From Bacteroidota bacterium (GTDB lineage: Bacteria; Bacteroidota; Bacteroidia; Chitinophagales; Chitinophagaceae), in assembly GCA_028875875.1 (NCBI GenBank), contig JAGWUV010000015.1, forward strand, positions 1-64,000: DNA of 64,000 bases, read 5' to 3'. The notes beneath the pieces were generated by a model. It was not told the DNA's origin. It saw only the letters and a program-made list of their open reading frames with translations, and ran no database searches. Positions 45,591 to 55,600 of this stretch are shown here, one piece after another. Positions within the stretch are counted from its first letter, which is position 1. Each line of letters starts with the position of its first letter. Position numbers and translations under genes: made by a program.

Positions 45591-46664
45591 GAATAAATCC
45601 TGTTGCAATGTTGGTTGTTGCAAAAACTGGTTAATAAACTTAGGGAAAGCAAGTTGTTTCAATTCATTTATTGTAATCCATTCATAATGCCGTAAAGGTG
45701 ATGGTATTGTATTAAGCCGCACTTTTATAAACTGGCCTTTAATCTGTTGATGCGTTAACTGCTGGCTACTTACCGGAGAAATATAACTCACCTCGGCTTT
45801 TTTAATACCAAATTGTTCTTCCAGCCAAACATGTACCTGTTCTTCATTCCAGCGTATTTGCTCAGTTCCTTCTACCAAATAAAACTCAAAAAGGTTTTCC
45901 CAAATATCCTTGGCGGTTCTTTTGTGCACCAATATTGTACCCTTGTGTTCAAACTGAAAATAATAGAACCATCTATGCTTTTTCTGTAACACCTTTTCTT
46001 TTACGGGTAAAGCATTCACTCTTCCTTCCGAAAAAGCAGTGCAGACCGGCTGAAGGGAACAATGGCTGCATAAAGGAGATACCGGCTTGCAGACCGTAGC
46101 ACCGAAGTCCATAATGGCCTGGTTATAAAGGCCCGGTTTATCTTTATCCAATACCTGCTGGGCAAGTTCTGTAAAAGTATTTTTCCCTTCGGTTGAATCA
46201 ATAGCGGTGCTTATGCCGAATACCCTGGATAACACCCTGAAAACATTTCCATCAACTACAGCATAAGGAAGATCAAAGGCAAAAGATGCGATGGCCGCCG
46301 CAGTGTACGGCCCTACTCCTTTTAAAGATGCTATTTCTTCATAGGTATCTGGAAATTGTCCCTTTCTTTTTTCTGCAACAAACCTCGCTGTGAATAACAA
46401 ATTCTTGCACCTGTTATAATAGCCCAATCCTTCCCACAACTTAAATACCTCTTCATCTTTAGCTTTGGCCAAATGCTGGATAGAGGGGTATTTTTCAACA
46501 AATGCCTCATAGTATTTCCATCCCTGTTCAACCCTGGTTTGCTGCAAGATCACTTCGCTTAACCAAATCCTGTAGGGATCTTTTTCCCCCTTCCAGGGCA
46601 TGGCTCTTTTGTTTGCAAGCTCATTCCAGCGCATCAGCAAAGAAGTAAAATCGGATGTATGCAT
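45588..46664 (-). CDS. mutY: A/G-specific adenine glycosylase
   Basis: 358 residues from the ATG at 46664 (46673 also possible). Removes adenine mispaired with 8-oxoguanine. Seen in order: the catalytic Glu in WLSEVILQQTRVEQ, helix-hairpin-helix LKGVGPYTAAAIASFAF, the catalytic Asp in VVDGNVFRVLSR, and the iron-sulfur ligands in CKPVSPLCSHCSLQPVC (C-x6-C-x2-C-x5-C), followed by the NUDIX-like C-terminal domain that reads 8-oxoG. All key residues present. Divergent from the HU gene. Confidence 0.97.
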   Translation of the reverse strand: MHTSDFTSLLMRWNELANKRAMPWKGEKDPYRIWLSEVILQQTRVEQGWKYYEAFVEKYPSIQHLAKAKDEEVFKLWEGLGYYNRCKNLLFTARFVAEKRKGQFPDTYEEIASLKGVGPYTAAAIASFAFDLPYAVVDGNVFRVLSRVFGISTAIDSTEGKNTFTELAQQVLDKDKPGLYNQAIMDFGATVCKPVSPLCSHCSLQPVCTAFSEGRVNALPVKEKVLQKKHRWFYYFQFEHKGTILVHKRTAKDIWENLFEFYLVEGTEQIRWNEEQVHVWLEEQFGIKKAEVSYISPVSSQQLTHQQIKGQFIKVRLNTIPSPLRHYEWITINELKQLAFPKFINQFLQQPTLQQDLF

Positions 46665-46850
46665 ACGTAGCAAATATTCAATAAAACAAGAACTATCAAT
46701 AGAAAATTTTGTTTACAGAACTCATTCATTTTCAAAAAGTTTTAAAAATCAAGTGTTAACATCTGAAAAAATTTATTTATCTGCTTGCAGATATCAGATT
46801 ATTTGTTTTATTTTAATTTATATTCTATTTAAAATCAGTAAACAAAGGCC

Positions 46851-47141
46851 ATGAGAAAGTCCGATCTCATTACAAACATTTCTGAAAAAACAGGCATTCC
46901 TAAAGTAGATGTTTTGGTTGTTCTTGAAACGATGTTTAAAGAAGTGAAAGACAGCCTAGCCAAGGGCAATAACATTTATATCAGGGGGTTTGGCAGCTTT
47001 ATAACTAAAAAAAGAGCCGCCAAGATTGGAAGGAATATTAAGAAAAACACAGCGGTTGAAATTCCGGAACATCATATTCCGGCATTTAAGCCTGCAAAAG
47101 AATTTGTGCAGGAAATCAAAACCAAGCGAAAGCCTGAATAA
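46851..47141 (+). CDS. HU/IHF family DNA-binding protein
   Basis: 96 residues, a histone-like nucleoid protein. RKSDLITNISEKTGIPKVDV and ETMFKEVKDSLAKGNNIYIRGFGSF are the typical helical dimerisation part; KRAAKIGRNIKKNTAVEIPEHHIPAFKPAKEF is the DNA-binding arm and C-terminus, referenced here in pieces. It may bend DNA as a homodimer. TTTG, 20 bases, and TATTTAAA about 45 bases upstream could be its promoter. It leads a block HU / TPR / bS22-like / RNase G. Confidence 0.95.
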   Translation: MRKSDLITNISEKTGIPKVDVLVVLETMFKEVKDSLAKGNNIYIRGFGSFITKKRAAKIGRNIKKNTAVEIPEHHIPAFKPAKEFVQEIKTKRKPE

Positions 47142-47161
47142 CTTTGCTGAAAATTAATATA

Positions 47162-48013
47162 GTGAAACGTCAGCAAATTTTCCTGATTAGCAGTGGCATT
47201 GCAGCAGTAATCCTTCTTTTTGTTTTCGGAAAAACCACCCCTCCCAAAAATCAGTCTGGCAACAACATGCCTGCTGCCCAGGCTCAGGAAAGACCATCAA
47301 CCATACAATTTTCAGATATTCTTTCCAAAGCTAAACAAAAGCTGAGTTCAGATCAGAACCAACGCCTTACCGGGTTGGAGAACGCAGTAACCCGTGGCGA
47401 TGTGAAAGACCAGCAATTGCACGTATATCATCAGCTCGCCAGGTTCTGGAAAGACTCTGCCCATATATTTGAACCTTACGCTTATTATACTGCAGAAGCC
47501 GCCAAGTTGGAAAATTCAGAAAAAAGCCTCACATTTGCTGCCCAATTGTTTGTAGATAACCTACTTTCAGAAGGTGAGCCTGCCATGCAAAACTGGTTGG
47601 CAACAAATGCAAAAGATCTTTTAGACAGGGCTTTAAAAATCAATCCCAACAACGATTCTACTAAAATAGGTATCGGAGCCTGTTACATGCTTGGCAACAT
47701 TTCGGATAATCCGATGCAAGGCATTTTGCAGGTGAGGGAAGTGGTTCAAAAAAATCCGGATAACCTTTATGGGCAGTTGATTTTGGGATTAGGGGGAAAG
47801 AAAAGTGGCCAGTTTGATAAAGCGATAGAACATTTTAAAGTTATCCTTCAGAAACAACCACATAACCTTGAAGCTATTTTTCAGCTGGCAGAATGTTACG
47901 ACCTGAAAGGTGATAAAGCTGATGCAGTTAAATGGTATGAAATGGCCAAAGGAATGATTGATAATGAGCAGATCAAAAAAGATTTAGAAAAGCGTATTAA
48001 CGAACTGAAATAA
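47162..48013 (+). CDS. Tetratricopeptide repeat protein, membrane-anchored
   Basis: About 283 residues from the GTG at 47162 (a TTG at 47144 is the alternative, three bases after the HU stop). One N-terminal helix (IFLISSGIAAVILLFVFG) anchors it to the inner membrane with the rest periplasmic. Residues 160-275 carry tetratricopeptide repeats (AKDLLDRALKINPNNDS, KAIEHFKVILQKQPHNLEAI, FQLAECYDLKGDKADAVKWY). The role is unknown; TPR proteins usually mediate protein contacts. Closely linked to HU upstream and the tiny ribosomal-like gene downstream. Confidence 0.85.
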   Translation: MKRQQIFLISSGIAAVILLFVFGKTTPPKNQSGNNMPAAQAQERPSTIQFSDILSKAKQKLSSDQNQRLTGLENAVTRGDVKDQQLHVYHQLARFWKDSAHIFEPYAYYTAEAAKLENSEKSLTFAAQLFVDNLLSEGEPAMQNWLATNAKDLLDRALKINPNNDSTKIGIGACYMLGNISDNPMQGILQVREVVQKNPDNLYGQLILGLGGKKSGQFDKAIEHFKVILQKQPHNLEAIFQLAECYDLKGDKADAVKWYEMAKGMIDNEQIKKDLEKRINELK

Positions 48014-48043
48014 ATTATTAACTAATTAAAAATTGACCGAGTT

Positions 48044-48139
48044 ATGCCTTGTGGTAAGAAAAGAAAACGTCATAAAATTGCTACTCACAAACGCAAAAAA
48101 CGTTTAAGAAAAAATCGTCATAAGAAGAAGAACAAATAG
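48044..48139 (+). CDS. 31-residue basic protein, bS22/mS38 (COX24/AURKAIP1)-like
   Basis: ATG at 48044 to TAG at 48139 encodes 31 residues: after MPCG come 27 residues of which about 20 are Lys, Arg or His, ending in LRKNRHKKKNK. The order of basic and hydrophobic positions aligns without gaps to the C-terminal core of mycobacterial bS22 and mitochondrial mS38 (COX24/AURKAIP1 domain), small proteins that sit in the small ribosomal subunit near the decoding site. It lies 30 bases after the TPR gene and before a hairpin and RNase G. Composition bias limits certainty. Confidence 0.75.
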   Translation: MPCGKKRKRHKIATHKRKKRLRKNRHKKKNK

Positions 48140-48157
48140 TTCTTTAACATGATTATT

Positions 48158-48177
48158 GCCCCGCATTAATGCGGGGC
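48158..48177 (+). terminator. Perfect inverted repeat after the bS22-like gene
   Basis: GCCCCGCATTAATGCGGGGC is a perfect 20-base palindrome. The following ACACTTT has few T residues, so it may be a weak terminator or an RNA-processing site ahead of the RNase G gene. Confidence 0.6.
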
Positions 48178-48315
48178 ACACTTTACGGTGTTTGCCACAT
48201 CTCTCCTTCTACGCAGCAACTTTACCTTTCCTTCCCTGGCAAATACGTGGTGTGATGTATTAGGTATGTCTGCTATAAGCGGATAGTGATTTCGTATTTA
48301 AAAGTTGCAAATTTT

Positions 48316-49866
48316 GTGAACAAAGAATTAATAATAAATGCAGCCCCTTCCGGCGTTGAAATTGCTTTGCTGGAAGACAAGAAACTTGTTGAGCTGCACA
48401 ATGAAAAAGCAGATGCCAGCTTTGCCGTTGGCGATCTTTATCTTGGAAAAGTTAAGAAACTAATTCCAGGACTGAATGCAGCATTTGTAGATGTAGGATT
48501 TGAAAAAGATGCATTCCTGCACTACACTGATCTTTCACCTTATGCCCGCTCCATCCTTAAATTCACGCAAATGGCGATGAATGATAAAGATGGCCATAGT
48601 TTTGATTTCGCTAAATTCCAGATAGAGCCTGAGATCATTAAAACAGGAAAGATCAACGAAGTATTGAACGGTAAGCCTCATGTACTGGTTCAAATTTTAA
48701 AAGAACCTATTGCTGCCAAGGGCCCGCGCCTCAGTTGCGAATTGAGCCTGCCCGGTAGATTTGTGGTTTTAACGCCCTTCAACGAAATAGTAGCCGTTTC
48801 TAAAAAAATTCATTCCGCCGAAGAAAGAAAAAGACTGCATAAGATCGTGGAAGCCATCAGGCCGAAAAACTTTGGGGTAATTGTAAGAACAGCAGCCGAA
48901 GGCAAAAGTACTTCGGAATTACACCAGGACCTGTTAGACTTGACGCAAACATGGGCCAAAATCCAACAGAATCTTCGGGGTGCTGAAGCTCCTTCAAAAA
49001 TCATGAGTGAGCAGGATAAAACAACAAGTATCCTCAGAGATCTTTTGAATGAAGATTTTAACCGCATTGTTGTAAATGATAAGAACATTTATAATGATAC
49101 TAAGAGTTATATCCAGCGTATTGCGCCTGATAAAGCAGAGATCATCACTTTCTATAACAGCGGCACAGCCGTTTTCGATCAGTTTGGTATTACCAAGCAG
49201 GTGAAAAGTTCATTCGGTAAAACCGTTAACCTTCCAAGCGGGGCTTACCTCATTATTGAACACACCGAAGCGTTGCATGTGATTGATGTGAACAGTGGCT
49301 ACAAAAGCGTTAGTAATAACCAGGAAGAAAATGCCCTGGAAACCAACCTGGAAGCGGCTGAAGAAATTGCAAGACAATTACGCTTACGCGATATTGGAGG
49401 TATTATTGTTATCGACTTCATCGATATGAAACTACCCGATAACAAGAAGAAGTTGCAGGAAGCTATGGAAGAATTTATGAAGCCGGATAGAGCAAAGCAT
49501 GCAGTTCTTCCCATATCCAAATTTGGATTAATGCAGATCACCCGCCAGCGTATGCGTCCGGAGGTGAACATTAATACATCCGAAACATGCCCTTCCTGCG
49601 GAGGAACTGGCAAAGTAACTTCTACCCTATTACTGGAAGATGAAATAGAAAAACGCCTGCATTATTTAACTACCCATTCACACAGGAACCTTTTATTGAT
49701 GGTACATCCTATTGTGCACTCACATCTAACCAAAGGTTGGTTTTCTTCCATCTATAAAAAATGGAAACGTAAGTATAAGATTGATCTGAAAGTAGAAGCT
49801 AACACCAGCTATCACCTTATTGAATTTCATTTCTTTGATGAGCATGATGAAGAAATAAAATTCTAA
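48316..49866 (+). CDS. rng: Ribonuclease E/G family protein
   Basis: 516 residues from the GTG at 48316 (FVNKELIINAAPSGVEIALLE); an in-frame GTG at 48286 would add ten residues. Single-strand endoribonuclease for rRNA maturation and mRNA decay. Parts: S1 domain (about 35-120, GLNAAFVDVGFEKDAFLHY), catalytic DNase I-like region with IDVNSGYK and IVIDFIDM, the metal-binding Asp pair, and the zinc link CPSCGGTGKV. It lacks the long E. coli RNase E C-terminal scaffold, as usual for RNase G types. Confidence 0.93.
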   Translation: MNKELIINAAPSGVEIALLEDKKLVELHNEKADASFAVGDLYLGKVKKLIPGLNAAFVDVGFEKDAFLHYTDLSPYARSILKFTQMAMNDKDGHSFDFAKFQIEPEIIKTGKINEVLNGKPHVLVQILKEPIAAKGPRLSCELSLPGRFVVLTPFNEIVAVSKKIHSAEERKRLHKIVEAIRPKNFGVIVRTAAEGKSTSELHQDLLDLTQTWAKIQQNLRGAEAPSKIMSEQDKTTSILRDLLNEDFNRIVVNDKNIYNDTKSYIQRIAPDKAEIITFYNSGTAVFDQFGITKQVKSSFGKTVNLPSGAYLIIEHTEALHVIDVNSGYKSVSNNQEENALETNLEAAEEIARQLRLRDIGGIIVIDFIDMKLPDNKKKLQEAMEEFMKPDRAKHAVLPISKFGLMQITRQRMRPEVNINTSETCPSCGGTGKVTSTLLLEDEIEKRLHYLTTHSHRNLLLMVHPIVHSHLTKGWFSSIYKKWKRKYKIDLKVEANTSYHLIEFHFFDEHDEEIKF

Positions 49867-49882
49867 ACAGCACTAAAAAACG

Positions 49883-49913
49883 GAATCGGCCTGAGAACAG
49901 GCCGATTCTTCAT
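49883..49913 (+). terminator. Strong bidirectional terminator
   Basis: GAATCGGCCTG pairs perfectly with CAGGCCGATTC around AGAA, then TTCATTTT. It separates rng from the convergent SusCD operon. Confidence 0.92.
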
Positions 49914-49931
49914 TTTACACACATTTATTGA

Positions 49932-50861
49932 TTATTGCTTCTGCAAAATGAGTTTTGTAGGGCCATTATTGTACCCATTACCACCGGTAGCATTTGCCAC
50001 TACACTCATGGTTAAGGTAATATAACCCGTACAAGAGAATACATAGCCTGCCAATCCATTGGCACCTGTTCCAACTGCGGTCATATTATAACCGCCACCA
50101 TAGTTACCAAAATTCACTTTCTTAACGGTAGCAGTACCAGATGCAGGATCTACATCAACCACCAAAGGATTTACCATCGTACCATAGGCAGGATTAGGCC
50201 AAACCTGGCTCAGGTTCACTTCATTAGGTCCGGGGCCATCTGTAACCTGTACAAGGTCGCCGGGGTTCCAGTCTGCCCAATCATCTCTTAACACTTTATA
50301 GGTTCCGGCAACCGGACCAACAAATGGACAAACCACATAAGCTGAAAAGGAGAATGCGCTATGATAATAAGCACCTGTTACCAAGCCGCTTCCACTGTTA
50401 TTACCGGTATTATTAACATCATAAGTTTTACCGGATTTGGTTACGATCCTGTTGTAAAAAGTGTAATTCGAACCTGGCGAAATAGCTCCAGCCCCACCTA
50501 ATGCAGTAGCCAGTTCTGAGCCTGAAACCGTAATAGCAGTTTTAGGTCCTGTGTAATTAATAGTTTTTACCTTTTTCCATTTTGTAGTATCGTAAGAGGT
50601 ACCCTGAACGGCATATACTATAACACTAGAAATAGCTTCGCCATTAGGATACTGCGTAGCCATGATACCTACTGTAGATGTACTCAAAGAAGCATAGTTA
50701 AGGTTTTGGTTTAATGTACTATCCAAAGTAAGATAGGAACCAATACCCAGGTTGGATACGCTGCTTAACGGGTTAATGTTAGCCCCTGTTTTCTTACAGG
50801 AGTTAAACGCCAGAAGCAAGCATAACAGGCTGGTTAAAAAAACAAAAAATGACTTCCTCAT
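49932..50861 (-). CDS. Third gene of the SusCD operon: surface lipoprotein, unknown
   Basis: 309 residues with lipobox FNSCKKTG. The mature part is beta-rich, with two or three domain-like stretches (LTLDSTLNQNLNY..., GTYKVLRDDWADWNPGDLV, and a Gly/Asn/Thr-rich C-terminus). It is placed like SusE/SusF, surface lipoproteins that hold substrate near the SusCD transporter, but shows no SusE/F motif that I recognise. It follows susD by 17 bases in the same operon. Confidence 0.75.
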   Translation of the reverse strand: MRKSFFVFLTSLLCLLLAFNSCKKTGANINPLSSVSNLGIGSYLTLDSTLNQNLNYASLSTSTVGIMATQYPNGEAISSVIVYAVQGTSYDTTKWKKVKTINYTGPKTAITVSGSELATALGGAGAISPGSNYTFYNRIVTKSGKTYDVNNTGNNSGSGLVTGAYYHSAFSFSAYVVCPFVGPVAGTYKVLRDDWADWNPGDLVQVTDGPGPNEVNLSQVWPNPAYGTMVNPLVVDVDPASGTATVKKVNFGNYGGGYNMTAVGTGANGLAGYVFSCTGYITLTMSVVANATGGNGYNNGPTKLILQKQ

Positions 50862-50878
50862 ATTAATATTTTTAAAAA

Positions 50879-52600
50879 TTATTTAATAAAGTTATCAGGA
50901 TTGTTATCCCAGAATACTTTGTTAGCTGCATCTCCCGGCGTTTTCTGAGCAGGAGCATTTGAATTCCTGTTTACAAAAACGGATGGGTAAAAGAATGAAC
51001 GCATAAATAAACCAGGGCTAGGAGTAGTAACTGCCAACTGGAGATTTGCAGGTTTACCCGTTCTTCTGAGGTTATTATACGCTTCAACACCATTCCCCCA
51101 AAGAGCGATATAATACTCTGTCATAATAACATTCAGGCGGTCATTATCTGTTGTTGCTGCATCATAATTACTTAATACAAGATTCATGTAGTTCGATATC
51201 TGAGAAGCAGTTGGTACATAAGATGAAGGAATACTATTATACCCTATTGATGCAGGGAAATTAATCACCTTGTTAATAGAAGCAGTTACGCCGTTCTGTA
51301 ATAAAGTTCTGGCAGTTCCCTGTGTTGTAATGCCCAGTGCTAGGGCGGCTTCAGCCTCAAGGAATGAAGTGAAAGAAGATAACCATATTGGGTTAATACC
51401 TGCTCCTTGTCCGCCCATGGTTAAGGTAACGGCCGCCCCCTGGTCTGCATCAAACTGTCCGCCCGCAGGATAAATACCCCAGGCTGTTCTATAGTTACCA
51501 TCCGGTGGCGCACCACTGTTATCGCCGTGATCTCTTCCTAAATATCCCTTACCAACAACACAGAAGGGTGTTTGATCCGGAACACTTGGATACCAGGCCG
51601 GGAAGTTGGAAGAACCATATAATGAATTACCGTAACATGGACAAGTTTGCTGGTTAGCCCAGCTATAATCCAATACTTGCCTGTAAAAATAGTAACGAGC
51701 CCTTGGGTCTGCATTACTTGTTGAGGAGTTGGTGATCTTTACACTTCCGCCATATTTCTGAGCCATCACTGCCCACAAAAAGTAGTTACCCAAATACTCA
51801 CCCACTCCACCTGTTTGCACATAATCTATCCCATAATGTTCATGCCTGCTATCCGGCGCACTTAAGTTGGTTCCGTATTTGAAAACGAAATCCTGGGAAG
51901 GACTGTTGATCAGGTTATTTTCTGTTAACAAAGCCTGGATCTTAGCATTTACGGAAGGATCAACCAAACGCACCTGCATGTATAATTTTAATTTCAGTGT
52001 TTTAGCTAATGCTATCCAGTTGCTTTTTTTACCCCCATAGAACAGATCATTGGTAGGAGAAGCTGAGGCTGTTTTACCAAAATCTATAATGGCGCTGTCT
52101 AACAAACTCTGTGCAGCTGCATAAACACTTGCACCACCATCTACTTTAGGATTTGTATTGGCAGCACCCAACACAGCCTGGGAAAAAGGAACATCACCAA
52201 AATCATCTACCAAAGTGGCCAGGGTAAACGCTTCAAGTGTTCTGGCAATACCAGAATGCACATATTTCTTTTGCTGCTGAGCCAACGTAATTAACTGCGA
52301 AGCATTCACCAGCATGTTTGAGTAAGCATTCGTCCACATACCATCAAAACTGGCGGGCTGATAGGCATTCCTGTACAACGGGCCACCCCAATATTGCTGG
52401 CGACTTAACTGGGCGCCGTAATCTGAAGCTGTTGTCCAGAAATTATTAAAACTTAACTGAACCTGGTTCAGGTATAAATCTGCATCTGCATTGGACAGGC
52501 CTGGATAGTTTGGATTATTCAACATGGTATCCAGCTGCTTTGTACACGAGGATATGCTTACGATGAGCAGTAATCCAAGTAATATTCTTTTATAATTCAT
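50879..52600 (-). CDS. SusD/RagB family nutrient-binding lipoprotein
   Basis: 573 residues from the ATG at 52600 (an upstream TTG lies at 52627). The lipobox is SISSCTKQ. The mature sequence is of the SusD/RagB-like 2 type (LDTMLNNPN, LSNADADLYLNQVQLSF, AFTLATLVDDFGDVPFSQA, late NNLRRTGKP). SusD caps the SusC barrel and captures oligosaccharides or peptides. The substrate is not apparent: no hydrolase is encoded beside it. Confidence 0.93.
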   Translation of the reverse strand: MNYKRILLGLLLIVSISSCTKQLDTMLNNPNYPGLSNADADLYLNQVQLSFNNFWTTASDYGAQLSRQQYWGGPLYRNAYQPASFDGMWTNAYSNMLVNASQLITLAQQQKKYVHSGIARTLEAFTLATLVDDFGDVPFSQAVLGAANTNPKVDGGASVYAAAQSLLDSAIIDFGKTASASPTNDLFYGGKKSNWIALAKTLKLKLYMQVRLVDPSVNAKIQALLTENNLINSPSQDFVFKYGTNLSAPDSRHEHYGIDYVQTGGVGEYLGNYFLWAVMAQKYGGSVKITNSSTSNADPRARYYFYRQVLDYSWANQQTCPCYGNSLYGSSNFPAWYPSVPDQTPFCVVGKGYLGRDHGDNSGAPPDGNYRTAWGIYPAGGQFDADQGAAVTLTMGGQGAGINPIWLSSFTSFLEAEAALALGITTQGTARTLLQNGVTASINKVINFPASIGYNSIPSSYVPTASQISNYMNLVLSNYDAATTDNDRLNVIMTEYYIALWGNGVEAYNNLRRTGKPANLQLAVTTPSPGLFMRSFFYPSVFVNRNSNAPAQKTPGDAANKVFWDNNPDNFIK

Positions 52601-52634
52601 AATCTTTTTAGTTTTTAGTGACTTCAAATGGAAT

Positions 52635-55600
52635 TTAGAAAGTTACCCTAACACTGGCACCGTACCTGCGAGCAGAAGGACCAGATAAGAACTCCATACC
52701 TCTACCATTACCTACACCCAAACCATTTGATTCAGGATCGAAGTGCATGTATTTGGGGAAGTTAGGAGCGAAATACCAAAGGTTGCTTCCTGAAATGCTG
52801 ATAGAAACTGAACCAAAAGGCAGCTTAGATAACATTTTTGTTGGCAATGAATACGCTAAAGAAGCCTCCCTTAACCTGATGCAGGTAGCATCATAAATAG
52901 CTGTTTCATCCGCAGCACCGTTGGTGATGCTGTTTCCATAATAAGCCTGTGTTGCAGATATCTGAATATTATTTGGAACACCGCCCGCTAAAACACCAGG
53001 CAGAATGTAAGGAGCCGCCCTGTCAAACTCCGTATCTTTCGTAACACCACGGCCTAATAAAGCACCTACAGTACCAGAGTACATATCGCCACCGCAGGTA
53101 TAATCCCACTGCATTCTGAAAGAGAAAGCCTTATAACTTAAAGTACTGATACCTGTAAGTTTATATAATGCGTTAGGATCACCGATGATGCCGATATCGT
53201 TGGCTGTGATATAGTTTCCATCAACACCTACCATTCTCTGACCAGTTTTAGGATCTCTCTGAATATATGTTCCCATGATCACACCTAAAGGCTCGCCATT
53301 CATTGCAAATGTGCCCTGGTTCGAATAGCCGGAAGTATTTATCCGCGTTAAATAGCTGGGAAGATCTGATACTTCACTCTTGTTAAGTGTATATAATCCA
53401 TCCACATGCCATCTCCAGTTCTTGTTCTTAATTACATCATAACCTACAGATAATTCAATACCCTTATTGGTAACTTTTCCGGCATTGATCTGCTGGAAAG
53501 TGTAACCGGTAGAAGGATCCAGAAACCTGTTTAATATCTGGTTATCAGCAACCCTGTTATACAAGGAGAGGTCTACCGTCATTCTGTTACTAAAGAACCT
53601 TCCTTCGATACCTGCTTCTAATTCTTTCAGCAATTCGGGCTTAAGATCAGGATTAGGCAACTGGCTTTGAAGTGCATTGGTATTGATAGCCGTTCCTCCG
53701 GAAGTAAGAAACTGGCGTGTACCAATATTCAGCGATGGCCTTGTGCTGTAAGGGTCGGGGAAGTTGGCGCTGGTTGAATAACCTAACCTTAGTTTGAGGT
53801 AATTCACATTTTTCTTTCCTTCCAACCATGAGATAACACTTGTTGGAATGAAGGATACGCCTACATTAGGATAGAAAAGACTTCTGTTGGATTGCTCAAC
53901 GGTAGAAGCCCAGTCGTTACGGCCCCCGAAGTTCAGGTAAGCATAATCTTTATATCCCAACTGGCCCTGCGCAAAAGCTCCTAATAATAATTTTTCCTGC
54001 GTGTAGTTCAGTGGGCTACCATTTTCACTCTTCACATCATGGGTAATAAAATTACCGTGATTCATTAACCCGTAAACAAGTTGCTGGGTACTTGTCATAC
54101 CTGTTTGCTCGTACGAATATTTACGGGCATTGAAACCTCCATCCACATTCAACGTGAAATTTGAATTAAGGTTCCTGTTAAAGTTCAGCAACAAGGTATG
54201 ATCCATGATTGTGTTGATACCTGTTGAGGTACGTAAAATACCTGTTGGCGTAAACACACCGCCTTTGTTTTGAGCATATGTCTGAGATTCTGTGTAATTA
54301 TCGAAACCGACATGATACGATAAATTCAGTCCTTTCATCAAATCATACGCTATTTTCATCTGGCCATAAATACGGGCTACTTTATCCTGGGTAAAAGCAT
54401 TGTAGAGTGTCCACCGAGGATTCTGGATATCATTACCACCCCGATAGTAAACAGAAGAGTGGTCATAAGGGTTTTCCCAAGGTAATCCCATCAGGTCCAC
54501 CGCGGTAGGTGTGTACATTACGTTACCAAAAACCGAAGTATTGGAAGGGTTATTACCATAACTGTTACTTGTTGGGGGAGAACTTACATTATCCAATACA
54601 TAGTTAACAGTTCCGCTTACCGTTAAGTTATTAGTAAGCTTTGCAGAACCACCAACTCCAAAAGTGTTTTTATACATGGAGTTCATGGGGATATATCCGT
54701 TATCACCGGTATAACTGTAGTTCATATTGTAGTTCAACTTACCGGATGATCCGTTCACATTAATAGAAGTGTTGGCACTATTGCCTGTTCTGAAGAAATC
54801 ATGAACACTGTTATAAAACTTGTAATAATAAGGTGCCCCTGCAAACTGGGGAAATACATTGGCCAATGCGGCCCTATCATAAGGATGTTTTACTACTGCC
54901 GGGGGATCAGTAAACTTAGCACCCCAGTTACTGAAAAACGCAATACCCAAACTCAAATCAAAACCACCGCCATAACTCCTGTTGTATTCCGGAAGGATAG
55001 CCTGCGTCATGAAATAAGATTGGGAAACGGTAACCTCCGATTTTTTGCGGGTCGTACCGGCAGATCCGTTTTTAGTAGTAACAAGAATAACACCGTTTCT
55101 ACCAGCAGATCCGTACATGGTGGTAGCACTTAATCCTTTCAGGATGTTGATACTTTCGATGTTGTTGGGATCTAAATCTAAAAAACGGCTGGAAGTTTGC
55201 GTACCATAAGTAAAATCTGTAGAAGAGTTATTGGTACCACCATCAAAAGGAACTCCATCCACAATCCACAACGGTTGCGAGTTACCTGTTATGGTGCTGA
55301 TACCCCTAATGTTAATGTTAGTTCCGCTACCACTTAAACCACTGGTGCTTACAATGCTAACACCCGGGGCCTTACCGTTTAAAACACGGGCAATATCACC
55401 TTCAGGCCTTTGTTCAAGATCTTTTTTGTCAACTGTGGATACGCCGTAACCTAAAGCTTTTTTCTCCCTTTTAATACCCAGGGCCGTTACTACCACCTCA
55501 CTTAGATCTGCTTCCTGGGTTTTGAGAGAAGCATTTACCTCGAGGCCATTTCTTGCTGTGACTTCCTGTTTGCCGTATCCTACGGCAGAAATCACCAGCG

